This document shows positions 52,437 to 61,124 of a stretch of DNA of 64,000 nucleotides, one piece after another. The notes under the pieces were generated by a model that ran no database searches, was not told where the DNA came from, and worked only from the letters and a program-made list of their open reading frames with translations. Numbering within the stretch: position 1 is the stretch's first letter; the number at the start of each line of letters is the position of its first letter. Made by a program: the position numbers and the translations under genes. Where the stretch lies: positions 124,001-188,000 of the forward strand of contig JACKIL010000004.1 of assembly GCA_020638525.1 (NCBI GenBank), in the 5' to 3' direction. The DNA is from Caulobacterales bacterium (GTDB taxonomy: Bacteria; Pseudomonadota; Alphaproteobacteria; Caulobacterales; Parvularculaceae).

Positions 52437-53003
52437 CTATTGTGCAAAGAATTGCGAAGCGAGGTTGTAGTATTCAGCTTTCGTTATGTCGCCAGCCTGG
52501 AAACCAGTCTGTTCCAAGATGGAGCGAATTGGGCTCGACTCCTTTGACCAGTTGGGATGCTTTGAGAGGCACCAGCACATGAATATTTGCATATCCTTTG
52601 TAAGGGAGTGCGATACGTGTTGGTAGGCCATAGTGGTTAGAAACATTGTGAATTCGACCCATACGGGGTGTACTACAAATTCACCATACTTATTCCGATC
52701 TGCGTGACGTAGGAAGTCATATGGCGCTCGCAGATCATGCGCGGCCTCTTTTGCGAACTGATCCTTGATGTGCAAATTAATAAGTGAACGTAGCGAAACT
52801 GCGTCAAACCCCAATAATCCGTCTTGAGGCTGCAAATCAGACAACACTCGTTCTGCAGCCCCTATCAGAGTCACCACGGAGGCATAATCCTCCCATAGGA
52901 AATAAGCCTTAATCCCGGCATTGATTTGACAACGAATAGATTCCATCCGCGATATGCGAATTTCCTGATCGCTAAAGGAATGAATGCTAGGTTCTTGAGA
53001 CAT
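52437..53003 (-). CDS. Unknown protein inserted between cysD and cysNC
   Basis: A 188-residue product I do not recognise with confidence. It is helical, with an internal SVVTLIGAAERVLSDL segment, a central DFLRHADRNKYGEF and aromatic/Met-rich stretch WVEFTMFLTTMAYQH. From memory it recalls a loose group of helical proteins with a LAAAAxxVL segment, unverified. By hand count it is about 47% G+C over 540 bases against about 60% around it. It lies 8 bases after cysD and 19 before cysNC, with no clear ribosome-binding site, so it would be expressed with the cys genes. Composition suggests recent acquisition. Confidence 0.7.
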   Translation of the reverse strand: MSQEPSIHSFSDQEIRISRMESIRCQINAGIKAYFLWEDYASVVTLIGAAERVLSDLQPQDGLLGFDAVSLRSLINLHIKDQFAKEAAHDLRAPYDFLRHADRNKYGEFVVHPVWVEFTMFLTTMAYQHVSHSLTKDMQIFMCWCLSKHPNWSKESSPIRSILEQTGFQAGDITKAEYYNLASQFFAQ

Positions 53004-53011
53004 GGGGCAGG

Positions 53012-54163
53012 TTAGAAATACCCCTCTTGCTTCTTCTTCTCCATCGACGCCGCCTGGTCGTGATCGATTACGCGTCCCTGGCGCTCTGACGAAGTTGTCA
53101 GCAGCATTTCCTGAATAATTTCAGGAAGGGTCGTTGCGCTGGAATAGACGCCGCCGGTGAGCGGATAGCAGCCGAGGGTGCGGAAGCGGACCATTTCCAT
53201 CCGCGGCTTCTCTCCGTTGAGAGGCATGCGCTCGTCATCGACCATGATGATCGCGCCGTCGCACTCCACGACCGGGCGCTGAGCGGCGAAGTAGAGCGAC
53301 GGAATGGGGATGTTCTCGCGATAGATATATTGCCAGATGTCGAGTTCGGTCCAGTTCGACAGCGGAAAGACGCGAATGGACTCGCCCTTGGCGATGCGCG
53401 TGTTGTAGAGGTTCCAAAGCTCAGGACGCTGATTTTTCGGGTCCCAGCGATGGCCGCGCGAGCGAAAAGAGAAAACGCGCTCTTTGGCGCGGGATTTTTC
53501 TTCGTCGCGCCGCGCGCCTCCGAAAGCTGCGTCGAACTTGTATTTGTCGAGCGCCTGTTTCAACGCCTGCGTTTTCATCACGTCCGTGTGGATCTGCGAG
53601 CCGTGCGTGAAGGGGCCGATGCCCTGGCGCACGCCGTCCTCGTTGATATGGACGATGAGATCGAAGCCGAGTTCTTTCGCCATGCGGTCGCGAAACTCGA
53701 TCATCTCGCGGAACTTCCACGTCGTGTCGACATGCATCAGCGGGAAGGGCGGACGCGAGGGATAAAACGCCTTCACTGCGAGATGCAGCATGACAGATGA
53801 ATCCTTGCCGACGGAATAGAGCATCACCGGGTTTTCGCACTCGGCGGCGACCTCGCGCATGATGTGGATGGCTTCAGCTTCCAGCCGGTCGAGGTGAGTC
53901 ATGTCGGCAGGTTGAATGATGCTCGGCGCTGGCTCGCGAGCAGGCGCCGCCTGCTTGAGGCGCACGGTCTTCGTTTCCGCTTCCAGCTCTGCGAGGCGAA
54001 CCTGCGCGGCGGCGAGTGTTTTCAGCGTGCACTGACGGCCGGATTGAAGCCGGGCGATTGTCTTGCCGTCGTTGAAGAGTTTCCGAGATACGGTGGAGAT
54101 GGCGAGGCCGCGGTCGGCCGCCAGTTTTTCCGCTCGGGCGATGAGGTCCGTCAGCTGAGTCAT
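53012..54163 (-). CDS. cysD: Sulfate adenylyltransferase subunit 2 with N-terminal HTH-like domain
   Basis: Forms APS from sulfate and ATP with CysN. The canonical CysD begins at MTHLDRLEAEAIHIM (Met88 here) and has the PP-loop LYSVGKDSSVML near 115-126, FGGARRDEEKSRAKER and the C-terminal KKKQEGYF. It is preceded in frame by 87 residues: a helix-turn-helix-like domain (LIARAEKLAADRG, AISTVSRKLFNDGKTIARLQ) and a linker. The 383-residue reading has a promoter about 40 bases before its ATG (54163), while the short start at 53902 has no ribosome-binding site. A weak GGA precedes the long start. This supports a true fusion. Confidence 0.88.
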   Translation of the reverse strand: MTQLTDLIARAEKLAADRGLAISTVSRKLFNDGKTIARLQSGRQCTLKTLAAAQVRLAELEAETKTVRLKQAAPAREPAPSIIQPADMTHLDRLEAEAIHIMREVAAECENPVMLYSVGKDSSVMLHLAVKAFYPSRPPFPLMHVDTTWKFREMIEFRDRMAKELGFDLIVHINEDGVRQGIGPFTHGSQIHTDVMKTQALKQALDKYKFDAAFGGARRDEEKSRAKERVFSFRSRGHRWDPKNQRPELWNLYNTRIAKGESIRVFPLSNWTELDIWQYIYRENIPIPSLYFAAQRPVVECDGAIIMVDDERMPLNGEKPRMEMVRFRTLGCYPLTGGVYSSATTLPEIIQEMLLTTSSERQGRVIDHDQAASMEKKKQEGYF

Positions 54164-54210
54164 GGGAAATCCGTGGGAAAAGCCCCATGTTCTAGGGCGG
54201 GTTTTGGGTA

Positions 54211-54239
54211 TGATTAGCCAGCATCGCTTATCTTCGCAA
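54211..54239 (-). promoter_or_regulatory. Candidate cysD promoter
   Basis: On the minus strand, TTGCGA (54239-54234), a 17-base spacer and TAATCA (54216-54211). The inferred start near 54204 gives a leader of about 40 bases to the ATG at 54163, and would give about 300 bases to the canonical CysD start. Confidence 0.5.
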
Positions 54240-54353
54240 GGGCTTGGGGCACGGGAGGGTGGATGCTGCCCGGATTTTACCGGCTGTGACGCAATGATGG
54301 TGGGAAAGAGCCCATAAAGAGTTATCAAAAGAGCCTGCTTGCCATTTCGCCAA

Positions 54354-54384
54354 TAATATTAGATATTTCTGTAATGACAGAAAT
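54354..54384 (+). promoter_or_regulatory. Dyad overlapping the GbsR-type gene start
   Basis: ATTTCTGT (54365-54372), AATG and ACAGAAAT (54377-54384) form a perfect 8-bp dyad that spans the ATG at 54374. A -10 like TAATAT (54354-54359) is just upstream. Binding here by the encoded regulator would give tight autorepression. Confidence 0.5.
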
Positions 54385-54970
54385 TACAAAACATGCGAGC
54401 GACGCCCTGAGCCCCGCGCTGCAGCGTTTCATTCTGCATTGGGGTGATCTTGGGGGGCAGTGGGGCGTTAATCGCTCGGTCGCTCAGGTTCATGCGTTGC
54501 TGCTCGTCAGCGACCGCCCGCTCCACGCAGACGCGATTGCTGCAACTCTCGGCATTGCGCGCTCGAATGTTTCGACTTCGCTGAAAGAGCTGATGACATG
54601 GAATCTCGTCCGGCGCGCGCCGATTATGGGCGACCGGCGCGATCATTTCGAAGTGCAGGGCGATGTCTGGGAAATGGCGACGAACATCATCGCCATGCGG
54701 AAGGCGCGCGAGATTGATCCCGCTTCTACAGTGCTCGCTGAATGCCTTGAGGAAGCGAAGAGGGACCCCACATCGCCGCCCGTCGCCGTGGAGCGTCTGT
54801 CCGACCTCGAAGAGATGATGAGCTCGCTTAATGATTGGTACGATCAGGTGAGCGCATTGCCGAAATCAAAACTCCTTCCGCTGATTAAGCTCGGTGCGAG
54901 GGCGGCTGATCTGTTGCAGCCTTTGCTTGGCGGAAAAGCCTCGAAGGAAAAGAAGAACAGATCCGTGTAG
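54374..54970 (+). CDS. GbsR/MarR family transcriptional regulator
   Basis: A 198-residue MarR-type winged-helix protein of the GbsR branch: FILHWGDLGGQWGVNRSVAQVHALLLVSDRPLHADAIAATLGIARSNVSTSLKELMTWNLVRRAP, with the DRRDHFEVQGDVWEM wing region. GbsR relatives control osmoprotectant (choline/betaine) genes, but none is nearby. Its start codon lies inside a perfect dyad. The DUF3429 gene follows by 36 bases and may be its target. Confidence 0.85.
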   Translation: MTEITKHASDALSPALQRFILHWGDLGGQWGVNRSVAQVHALLLVSDRPLHADAIAATLGIARSNVSTSLKELMTWNLVRRAPIMGDRRDHFEVQGDVWEMATNIIAMRKAREIDPASTVLAECLEEAKRDPTSPPVAVERLSDLEEMMSSLNDWYDQVSALPKSKLLPLIKLGARAADLLQPLLGGKASKEKKNRSV

Positions 54971-55006
54971 TGAGTATAATCCAAAGCCGGTCAAATGGAG
55001 GCCGAT

Positions 55007-55516
55007 ATGACAAACGTATACGCCGACACGAAAATGCACGCAGAAGAACGCGCCGCCGAAACGAGCGTGCATGGTCTTCCGAAAGCGGCCGCGACGCTCG
55101 CCTATGCGGGCGCGCTTCCCCTACTGGGCGCAGCGCTTGCGCTCGTCGCCGCGCCGGGGGCGCAGAGCGCGTTGTGGCATGCCTTCATGATCGTCTATGG
55201 CGGGGCGCTGCTCGCCTTCTTCGGCGGCGTGCGCTGGGGCGTCGCCGTTATGAAGTCCGAAGGCCCGACGATCGGCGGGCTTCTTGGCGCCGCCGCGCCG
55301 CTTCTGGCCGCATTGCCGCTGTTCCTGCCATGGGCTGCGCAGTGGAAGTTCGTCTATCTCCTCGTCGCGCTTCCAGTGCTCCTTATTGACGACTTGCGTG
55401 CAACGCGTCGCGGATCTGGCGCGCCGGCGTGGTATCTCGGCGTGCGCGCGCCGCTTACCATGCTGATGGAAGTCGCCTATCTTGTCGCCTTCGTGGAAAT
55501 GGCGAAGGGCGCCTGA
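55007..55516 (+). CDS. DUF3429 family membrane protein
   Basis: A 169-residue protein with four to five predicted helices. The segment AATLAYAGALPLLGAAL followed by FFGGVRWGVAVM is the DUF3429 pattern. Function is unknown; members are found in proteobacterial inner membranes. I chose the ATG giving MTNVYADTKMHAEE, which has GGAGG 5 bases upstream, over one four codons earlier. It is downstream of the GbsR-type gene and just before a phosphoesterase lipoprotein. Confidence 0.8.
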   Translation: MTNVYADTKMHAEERAAETSVHGLPKAAATLAYAGALPLLGAALALVAAPGAQSALWHAFMIVYGGALLAFFGGVRWGVAVMKSEGPTIGGLLGAAAPLLAALPLFLPWAAQWKFVYLLVALPVLLIDDLRATRRGSGAPAWYLGVRAPLTMLMEVAYLVAFVEMAKGA

Positions 55517-55532
55517 AATCTCTGGAGCGGTT

Positions 55533-56576
55533 ATGAGGGGAAGACTTGTCGGTGCGGCGGTGCTCGCGGTGCTCACCGCATCTTGCGCGACGGCGCCGGA
55601 TACGGGATCGGCTTCCTCGGGCGCTTTCGCCTTCGCTGTCATCGGCGACATTCCTTACAGCGAAGAGGACAAAGCGTTTCTCGACGGGAAGATCGTCCCT
55701 GCGATACAGGCGGCGGATTTTCCGTTCGTCATCCACGTCGGCGACACGAAGAGCGGCGGCGCGCCCTGTTCTGATGCGCTAGACGATGCGCATGCGGCGC
55801 TTATCACGAGCCTCATGCCGAAGCCTGTCTTCTACACGCCGGGCGATAATGAATGGACGGACTGCGACCGCTTCCCTGATCCTGCGACCGGTAAGCCTGC
55901 TTCGGAATTGAAGCGCCTGGAAGCCTTGCGGGCGCGGTTCTTTGCGGGCGCCGTGGTCGCGCCAGCGGAAATGAGCGCATCACGCCAGCCAGAACTCCCG
56001 GAGAACGAGACGTGGCGTTATGACGGCGTGCGCTTCGCAACGCTTCACGTTACGGGAACGAATAACGGGCGCGCTGCAGTGATGGGAGACGACGCGGCGG
56101 AAGCGGGGAGAGCCGTCGCCAGCCGGGACGCCGCCGATATCGCATGGATCAAGGAAACCGTCCGTCTCGCCAGAAGAGAAAAGGCGAAAGCGCTCGTTTT
56201 CGCCATGCAATCTGACATGACGGATATCGGTCCGTCATTTCTTGGCAAGGCCTGCGCGCCTGAGGAAGTAAATTCGCAGCCGCCCTGCGATGGCTTCGTG
56301 CATCTGCGCGAGGCGGTTCATGATGCAGCTGTCGACTTCGGCGGTCCGGTGCTTCTCATTCATGGCGATACGGAGCCATTCACCTTCGGGCGAGAATTCG
56401 CGGGCGGCGAGGCGCCCAATCTTTGGGTGCTCAATGCGGCTGGCGACGTTCATCAGGCGAGCGACGGCTCGTGGGGCGGGTTTCGCGATGCGACGCTGGT
56501 GACGATCACGCCCGGGGGCGCTTCGCCATTCTCAGCCCGCGGACTTGTGACAGGCGAGATTCCGGAAAGCAATTGA
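55533..56576 (+). CDS. Predicted lipoprotein metallophosphoesterase
   Basis: A 347-residue exported protein with lipobox TASC at about Cys18. The mature part has calcineurin-like signature elements: AVIGDIPYSEEDK near 37, VIHVGDTKSGGAPC near 66-79, YTPGDNEWTDC near 105 and HGDTEPF near 289. The usual first-motif Asp-x-His reads Asp-x-Pro, so metal binding may differ. It likely acts on phosphate esters in the periplasm. The ATG follows GGAG. tauE follows after 33 bases. Confidence 0.75.
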   Translation: MRGRLVGAAVLAVLTASCATAPDTGSASSGAFAFAVIGDIPYSEEDKAFLDGKIVPAIQAADFPFVIHVGDTKSGGAPCSDALDDAHAALITSLMPKPVFYTPGDNEWTDCDRFPDPATGKPASELKRLEALRARFFAGAVVAPAEMSASRQPELPENETWRYDGVRFATLHVTGTNNGRAAVMGDDAAEAGRAVASRDAADIAWIKETVRLARREKAKALVFAMQSDMTDIGPSFLGKACAPEEVNSQPPCDGFVHLREAVHDAAVDFGGPVLLIHGDTEPFTFGREFAGGEAPNLWVLNAAGDVHQASDGSWGGFRDATLVTITPGGASPFSARGLVTGEIPESN

Positions 56577-56609
56577 CGGCGCGCGCCGTTTCGCGCTGAG
56601 GCTTCCGCC

Positions 56610-57362
56610 ATGGAACTCTGGGAACTCGCGCTGCTGACTGTCGCCGGCTTCGCTGCTGGCTGGATCAACGTGCTTGCAGGCGGCGGCTCGCTCTTCACTG
56701 TGCCGCTGATGGTGTTTCTCGGGCTTCCGGGACCGGTGGCGAACGGCACGAACCGCATTTCCATCATCGCGCAGAACATCACGGCGGTTGGCGCGTTCCG
56801 GCGCAAAGGCTTTTCGGATTTTCGGTTGTCGGCGACCTTGTCGCTCGCTGCTTCCGTCGGCGCCTTCTTTGGCGCGCTCATCGGCGTCGAACTGGACGGA
56901 GCGTGGTTCAACCGCGTGCTTGCGGCGGTGATGGTTGCGATCATCATCATCATGGCCCTTGGCGAGGACAAGAACGCGCCGGCGCCGGACGCGAACGGCA
57001 AGGCGAAGAATATCGTTCTCGGTCATATCCTGATGGTCGGGGCGGGCGTGTGGGGCGGCTTCATTCAGATCGGCGTCGGCTTCCTGATGATGCCGATCCT
57101 CTATCGCGTGATGGGCCTCGACCTCGTTCGCGTGAACATGCACAAGGTTTTCATCGCGCTCGTTTTCTCGATTGTCTCCTTGATCGTATTTGCGGCGAAA
57201 GTCGGCATCGCGTGGGAGGCGGGCGTGGCGCTCGCGATCGGCAATGCGATTGGCGGCTGGATCGGCGCGCACACGACGATCGCGAAAGGCGCGCGCTTCG
57301 TGAAGTTCGCGGTTTACGCCGCCGCCGGCGCAATGGCGGTGAAGCTTCTCTTTTTCTCCTGA
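56610..57362 (+). CDS. TauE/SafE family membrane transporter
   Basis: A 250-residue protein with seven to eight predicted helices. It opens VAGFAAGWINVLAGGGSLFTVPLMVFLGLPGPVANGTNRISI, the TauE/SafE signature, and has a matching second half (GAGVWGGFIQIGVGFLMMPIL...). Members export sulfite, sulfoacetate or related sulfonates. The sulfate activation genes 2.5 kb away and the BigR operon at 41 kb make sulfite plausible, though not shown. It is convergent with the HdeD-like gene. Confidence 0.88.
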   Translation: MELWELALLTVAGFAAGWINVLAGGGSLFTVPLMVFLGLPGPVANGTNRISIIAQNITAVGAFRRKGFSDFRLSATLSLAASVGAFFGALIGVELDGAWFNRVLAAVMVAIIIIMALGEDKNAPAPDANGKAKNIVLGHILMVGAGVWGGFIQIGVGFLMMPILYRVMGLDLVRVNMHKVFIALVFSIVSLIVFAAKVGIAWEAGVALAIGNAIGGWIGAHTTIAKGARFVKFAVYAAAGAMAVKLLFFS

Positions 57363-57366
57363 CGCG

Positions 57367-57864
57367 TTACGCGGAGAGTTGTTTGATTGCGCGCGACATT
57401 GAAAGAAGCGTCGCACCGAAGAACAGCATGTTGATTCCCGCGATCGTGCCGACTGCCCAGGCGGCCGTATTCGGCAGACCCACGATTATCAGACCGCCTG
57501 CGGCGATCCCGAGAGCGCCGCTTAACATCGCCATCCATCGCATCGGCATGCCGGGCGTCGCCAAAGCGAAGCCGAGAAGCACGACGCCATGCGCAAGAAA
57601 CGCCGCGCCGAGAATAAGCGTGAAAGAGAGGACTCCGATCATCGGGAAGAGAATCAGAGCTGCGCCGCCCGCCAGAAAAAGAATCGCGAGAACGAGGTGA
57701 TAGAGCCGTCCGTCGAAGCTCGGCCGCCAGACCCACCAGAAGTGGCTCGCCCCGCCGAGGAGAACCAGAAAGGCGAGCATATAATTGTAAGAAAGCGCCG
57801 CAACGAAGGGGAAGAGGATCGCAAGGACCCCGAGAATGATGAAAATGACGCCCGCGTTCTTCAT
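57367..57864 (-). CDS. HdeD/DUF308 family membrane protein
   Basis: A 165-residue protein with six predicted helices in three pairs (for example VIFIILGVLAILFPFVAALS and LVLAILFLAGGAALILFP), the DUF308 repeat architecture of HdeD, an acid-resistance membrane protein of enteric bacteria. The function in alphaproteobacteria is not established. It is monocistronic, converging with tauE. Confidence 0.8.
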   Translation of the reverse strand: MKNAGVIFIILGVLAILFPFVAALSYNYMLAFLVLLGGASHFWWVWRPSFDGRLYHLVLAILFLAGGAALILFPMIGVLSFTLILGAAFLAHGVVLLGFALATPGMPMRWMAMLSGALGIAAGGLIIVGLPNTAAWAVGTIAGINMLFFGATLLSMSRAIKQLSA

Positions 57865-58160
57865 GAAGGTCTCTCCTGACGCCGCCAGCGGGGAGAGAAT
57901 AGCCGGAAACGGCCCCAGGCGCCTCTTCGCAATCGACAGGCGAACCGAGTGCGCTTAATTCAGGCGAGACGGGCGTAAATCAAGCTAACTGATTGAATTT
58001 CAGTCATAAGTTTTCCAGAGGCGATTTGACGCCGTTTTCCACAGGCTTGCCCCTTTGACGAGTTGTCGCAGGTGAGGCAGGTATAGCGCCGCTTGGCGGG
58101 CCCCCTCCAAAACCCGCGCGCCGGATGCGCGCCAACCGCCTCAAGACAAAAGGAAAATTC
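57865..58160. other. Intergenic region ahead of the prp genes
   Basis: No gene seen in these 296 bases. A short dyad, ACTGA (57988-57992), TTGAATT and TCAGT (58000-58004), and two TTTGACG copies (near 58025 and 58054) might be regulatory sites for prpD. I could not place a convincing promoter. Confidence 0.35.
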
Positions 58161-59702
58161 ATGATCACCCACGCCGTTCGCGCGCACCGTTCGAAGGATA
58201 ACCTGCCGCGCAAAGACCAGCTCGCCTGGACGATCGCCGAAGTCGCCGCTGACCCGGTCGGGATCGACCCCGCGGTCGAGGACATGATTATAAACCGCAT
58301 TATCGACAACGCGTCGGTCGGCATCGCTTCGCTGAACCGCGGGCCGATCAAATCCGCCCGCGCGATGGCGAATGCGCATCTGCGCAAAGGCGGGGCGACG
58401 CTGTTCGGCATGCCGGCCGATCACACGGTGTGCGCCGAATGGGCGGCTTGGGCGAACGGCACGGCGGTTCGTGAACTCGACTTCCACGACACCTTCCTCG
58501 CCGCTGAATACTCGCACCCGGGCGACAACATTCCGCCGATCCTCGCGGTCGCGCAGCAATGCGGCAAGGATGGCAAGGCGCTGATGCGCGGCATTGCAAC
58601 GGGTTACGAGATTCAGGTGAACCTCGTGAAGTCTATCTGTCTCCACGAGCACAAGATCGACCACATCGCGCATATCGGCCCGTCGGCGAGCGCCGGCATC
58701 GGCACGCTCCTCGGTCTCGATACGGAAGTTATCTATCAGTCCGTGCAGCAAGGTCTCCACACGACGATCACGACGCGCCAGTCGCGCAAGGGCGAAATCT
58801 CGACGTGGAAAGCTTATGCGCCGGCCTATGCCGGCAAGCAGGCGATTGAAGCCGTCGATCGCTGTATGCGCGGCGAGGGCGCGCCGAGCCCGGCCTATGA
58901 AGGCGAAGACGGCCCGCTTGCGTGGATCCTCAACGGCCGCACCTCGCGCGATAAGGGCGGCAGCCCTTATGAGCCGACCTACAACGTGCCGATGCCGGGC
59001 AAGGGCGAAGCAAAGCGCGCCATTCTCGACACTTACACGAAAGAACACTCGGCCGAGTATCAGAGCCAGGCGCTGATCGATCTTGCTTTCCGCATGGGCA
59101 AAGTCGTTCAGGAGCGCGGCGGTTTCGAGAAAGTGAAGTCGATCGTGCTTCACACCTCGCACCACACGCACTACGTCATCGGCACCGGCTCGGGCGACCC
59201 GCAGAAGATGGACCCGAATGCGAGCCGCGAAACGCTCGACCACTCGATCATGTACATCTTCGCCGTCGCGCTGCAGGATGGCGAATGGCACCACGTTAAG
59301 TCCTACGCGCCGGAACGCGCGCAGCGCCCGGACACGGTTCGCCTCTGGCACAAAATCTCGACGCTGGAAGATCCGGAATGGACGCGCCGCTATCACAGCC
59401 ACGACCCGAAAGAGAAAGCTTTCGGCGCACGCGTTGTGATTACGATGGAAGACGGCTCGGAGATCATTGACGAGCTTGGCGTCGCGAACGCTCACCCGCT
59501 CGGCGCACGGCCCTTTGGTCGCGCGGAATACATCAAGAAGTTCCGGACCCTGACGGACGATATTCTGGAGAAATCCGAATCCGAACGGTTCCTCGACCTC
59601 GTTCAGAAACTGCCGAGCCTCTCGGCGGCTGACGTGTTGAAACTCAACCCGGTCGCGCCGAAGGGCTATCTTGTCGAGAACCCTGCGAAAGGGATTTTCT
59701 AA
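58161..59702 (+). CDS. prpD: 2-Methylcitrate dehydratase, MmgE/PrpD family
   Basis: Dehydrates 2-methylcitrate in propionate catabolism. The 513-residue product has the MmgE/PrpD features: GTAVRELDFHDTFLAAEYSHPGDNIPPILA near 105-135, GKALMRGIATGYEIQVNLVKSICLHEHKIDHIAHIGP and AYAGKQAIEAVDRCMRGEG. The context with prpB and prpC fixes its role. No acnD or prpF is present, so this is the PrpD route. The ATG follows AAAAGGAAAA. Confidence 0.92.
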   Translation: MITHAVRAHRSKDNLPRKDQLAWTIAEVAADPVGIDPAVEDMIINRIIDNASVGIASLNRGPIKSARAMANAHLRKGGATLFGMPADHTVCAEWAAWANGTAVRELDFHDTFLAAEYSHPGDNIPPILAVAQQCGKDGKALMRGIATGYEIQVNLVKSICLHEHKIDHIAHIGPSASAGIGTLLGLDTEVIYQSVQQGLHTTITTRQSRKGEISTWKAYAPAYAGKQAIEAVDRCMRGEGAPSPAYEGEDGPLAWILNGRTSRDKGGSPYEPTYNVPMPGKGEAKRAILDTYTKEHSAEYQSQALIDLAFRMGKVVQERGGFEKVKSIVLHTSHHTHYVIGTGSGDPQKMDPNASRETLDHSIMYIFAVALQDGEWHHVKSYAPERAQRPDTVRLWHKISTLEDPEWTRRYHSHDPKEKAFGARVVITMEDGSEIIDELGVANAHPLGARPFGRAEYIKKFRTLTDDILEKSESERFLDLVQKLPSLSAADVLKLNPVAPKGYLVENPAKGIF

Positions 59703-59766
59703 GACTTACGAATACGCCCGGCTCTGCTTCGGCAGGGCCGGGAGTTTTGAAAGGAGCGATGCGGAG

Positions 59767-60207
59767 ATGAGCCACGCCTTGCCCGAGACGCTTCCTGCGC
59801 CGGTTCGGCGCTCGCTCGATCGCTGGCACGAGATGGTCGCGTCGGGCGATTTCGAAAAGCTCGCCGAGATTACGCATCCGGATGCGCTCTTCCGGTCGCC
59901 GGTCGCGCATACGCCCTACAAGAGCGCGATGGCGCTGTGCGTTGCGATCAACGCTGTCTCGAAAGTGTTCGAGAACTTCGTCTACACGCGCACCTTCGCG
60001 AGCAAAGACGGCCTTGACGTCGTTCTTGAATTCGCCGCGCGCGTGACAGGGCGCGACCTCAAAGGCGCCGACTTCATCAAGTTCAATGAAGCCGGTCAGA
60101 TCGTGGAATTTGAAGTGATGGTCCGTCCGCTCAGCGGGTTGATGGCGCTGGCGGAAGAAATGGGCAAGCGCGTCGGCGCCGAGCTCACAACGATGAAACA
60201 AGGTTAG
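59767..60207 (+). CDS. NTF2/SnoaL-like protein
   Basis: A 146-residue protein with the NTF2-like cone fold pattern: RSLDRWHEMVASGDFEKLAEITHPDALFRSPVAHTPYKSAMALCVAINAVSKVFENFVYTRTF, then strands through DFIKFNEAGQIVEFEVMVRPLSG. Such proteins are isomerases, hydrolases or binding proteins and cannot be assigned further. It lies between prpD and prpB with 5 bases to prpB, and GGAG precedes its ATG, so it is an accessory of the propionate unit here. Confidence 0.75.
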   Translation: MSHALPETLPAPVRRSLDRWHEMVASGDFEKLAEITHPDALFRSPVAHTPYKSAMALCVAINAVSKVFENFVYTRTFASKDGLDVVLEFAARVTGRDLKGADFIKFNEAGQIVEFEVMVRPLSGLMALAEEMGKRVGAELTTMKQG

Positions 60208-60212
60208 GTAGA

Positions 60213-61124
60213 ATGCTGTTTACGAAACTGAACGCCGCAGAAAAGCGCAAGAATTTCCGTGAAGGATTGGCGTCCGGAAAACTCCTGCAGTTTCCGGGGG
60301 CCTTCAATCCGCTGTGCGCGCAATTGATCGAAAGCAAGGGCTTTGACGGCGTCTATATATCCGGGGCTGTTATGGCCGCTGATCTTTGCCTGCCCGATAT
60401 CGGCCTCGCGACGATGACGGAGTTTGTGGAACGCGGCCGCCAGACTGCGCGGGTCACGGACCTGCCGGCCTTCATCGATATCGATACAGGTTTTGGCGAA
60501 CCGATGTCGGCTGCGCGCACCGTAATGATGATGGAAGAGGCCGGGCTTTCCGGCTGCCACATTGAAGACCAGGTCATGCCGAAACGTTGCGGCCACCTCG
60601 ACGGCAAGGAAATCGTTGCGACCGATGTCATGATCCAGCGCGTCAAAGCCGCTGCAGAGGCCAAGCGCGATCCGAATTTCGTTCTCATTGCTCGCTCGGA
60701 CGCGCGCGCCGTTGAAGGGCTCGACCAGGCGATCGATAGGATGAAGGCTTATGTCGATGCTGGTGCTGACATGATCTTCCCGGAGGCGATGAAGGACGAG
60801 AAGGAATTCGAAGCGGTTCGCAAAGCGCTCGACGTACCGATCCTCGCGAACATGACCGAGTTCGGGAAATCGCGCCTGTTGAACAAGAAGGAACTTGAAA
60901 ATCTCGGGTTCAACGTCGTCATTTATCCGGTGACGACTCTTCGCCTCGCCATGGGCGCTGCAGAGACGGGACTGGACGCGATCTTGCGCGATGGCGATCA
61001 GAACGGCGTGCTGAATATCATGCAGCACCGCCGCGACCTCTATGACCTGTTGCACTATCACGAATACAACAAATTCGACGAGTCGATTTACAACTTCCAG
61101 GTCGGCGATACGCCGATGAAATAG
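60213..61124 (+). CDS. prpB: Methylisocitrate lyase
   Basis: Cleaves 2-methylisocitrate to succinate and pyruvate. The 303-residue product has the lyase core GVYISGAVMAADLCLPDIGLATMTEFVERGRQ, IDIDTGFGEPMSAARTV and the essential signature CHIEDQVMPKRCGHLDGKE with the catalytic Cys in KRCGH. RSDARAVEGLDQAIDR follows. Length matches PrpB rather than isocitrate lyase. Confidence 0.95.
   Translation: MLFTKLNAAEKRKNFREGLASGKLLQFPGAFNPLCAQLIESKGFDGVYISGAVMAADLCLPDIGLATMTEFVERGRQTARVTDLPAFIDIDTGFGEPMSAARTVMMMEEAGLSGCHIEDQVMPKRCGHLDGKEIVATDVMIQRVKAAAEAKRDPNFVLIARSDARAVEGLDQAIDRMKAYVDAGADMIFPEAMKDEKEFEAVRKALDVPILANMTEFGKSRLLNKKELENLGFNVVIYPVTTLRLAMGAAETGLDAILRDGDQNGVLNIMQHRRDLYDLLHYHEYNKFDESIYNFQVGDTPMK

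Noticed and set aside
52437..53003. An insertion sequence or prophage remnant as the source of the low-G+C gene
   Set aside because: No terminal inverted repeats, target duplication or transposase/integrase sequence flank it; only composition marks it as foreign.
54164..54373. Riboswitch (for example SAM type) ahead of cysD
   Set aside because: I found no conserved SAM-I or SAM-II core, and the inferred leader is only about 40 bases.
57960..59495. Long open frame on the minus strand opposite prpD
   Set aside because: It mirrors prpD codon by codon, has Arg/Ala/Val-rich composition without any family motif, and no ribosome-binding site; a by-product of strong third-position G+C bias.
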